A stretch of DNA of 20,326 nt from a virus. The notes beneath the pieces are model-generated. The model made no database searches. It had not been told where the DNA came from and saw only the letters and a program-made list of their open reading frames with translations. The position numbers and the translations under genes are program-made. The DNA is taken from positions 1 through 20,326 of the IMG/VR virus record IMGVR_UViG_3300046318_000005, one strand, 5' to 3'. Shown here in pieces: positions 20,285-20,326 of the stretch (position 1 is its first letter; each line of letters begins with the position of its first letter).

Positions 20285-20326
20285 TTATTTCTTTACGTTA
20301 CCCTTTAAGTAGCTCATTTTGTTATT
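20285..20326 (-). CDS. Possible C-terminal end of a gene truncated at the window edge
   Basis: An open frame from the window edge ends at TAA (20285-20287), three bases before the next gene's ATG. It reads NNKMSYLKGNVKK, a basic end similar in style to the neighbouring small basic genes. It could be the end of another such protein, or a ten-residue frame starting at the internal ATG. Only thirteen codons are visible. Confidence 0.35.
   Translation of the reverse strand, partial: NNKMSYLKGNVKK

Noticed and set aside
20285-20317. Independent ten-residue gene MSYLKGNVKK
   Set aside because: The open frame continues to the window edge, and no start context is visible. It is better treated as the end of a truncated gene.
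1-20326. tRNA genes, CRISPR array, integrase or transposase
   Set aside because: I saw no cloverleaf-like segment with a conserved T-loop in the spacers, no regularly spaced repeats, and no recombinase motif. The only mobile-type genes are the two homing endonucleases.

Overview
The window looks like part of the late (virion and lysis) region of a tailed double-stranded DNA phage infecting a member of the Bacteroidota, most likely a Flavobacterium-type host. The DNA is AT-rich. Every gene I accept is on the minus strand, so transcription runs from base 20326 towards base 1. Genes are separated by a few bases or overlap, and no gap reaches 300 bases. Shine-Dalgarno sites are mostly absent. A-rich leaders such as AAATAATATG are used instead, and three candidate promoters carry the TAnnTTTG -7 element of the Bacteroidota primary sigma factor. 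I saw no tRNA, CRISPR array, integrase or convincing terminator hairpin.

In transcription order the layout is as follows. (1) 20326-19473: very small, strongly basic phage proteins. (2) 19471-19051: a 62-residue Cys-motif protein and a small spike-base-like protein. (3) 19049-17678: a lysis cassette with two small membrane proteins (holin candidates), an M15-type peptidoglycan peptidase, and a protein with both an N-terminal lipobox and a C-terminal membrane segment (probable unimolecular spanin). (4) 17678-9093: a small basic protein followed by a large block of modular tail-fibre or appendage proteins. One ends in an S74 self-cleaving chaperone domain and one in a C1q/TNF-like domain. The block contains a GIY-YIG homing endonuclease. 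(5) 9055-5503: a probable packaging operon with a coiled-coil protein, a 75-residue protein, a protein resembling two GroES-like barrels, a small-terminase candidate and the large terminase. (6) 5502-1: portal protein, a second GIY-YIG endonuclease, a scaffold-like protein and the start of the major capsid protein, which runs off the left edge.

The order TerL, portal, scaffold, MCP, together with a TerL of 748 residues and a portal of 811 residues with a long C-terminal coiled coil, resembles crAss-like phages of Bacteroidota. I could not test this assignment. The genes cover most of what is needed to build a head, package DNA, attach to a cell and lyse it. Tail-tube, baseplate and replication genes must lie elsewhere.

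The most unusual points are these. Both homing endonucleases are flanked by short direct repeats of the adjacent structural gene: an 18/21 match around the first, and an exact 15-base repeat at the second, where a 19-codon fragment of a neighbouring gene is left upstream. A tandem GroES-like protein sits in the packaging operon. The spanin gene is embedded in the end of the peptidase gene. The fibre genes share swapped N-terminal modules.
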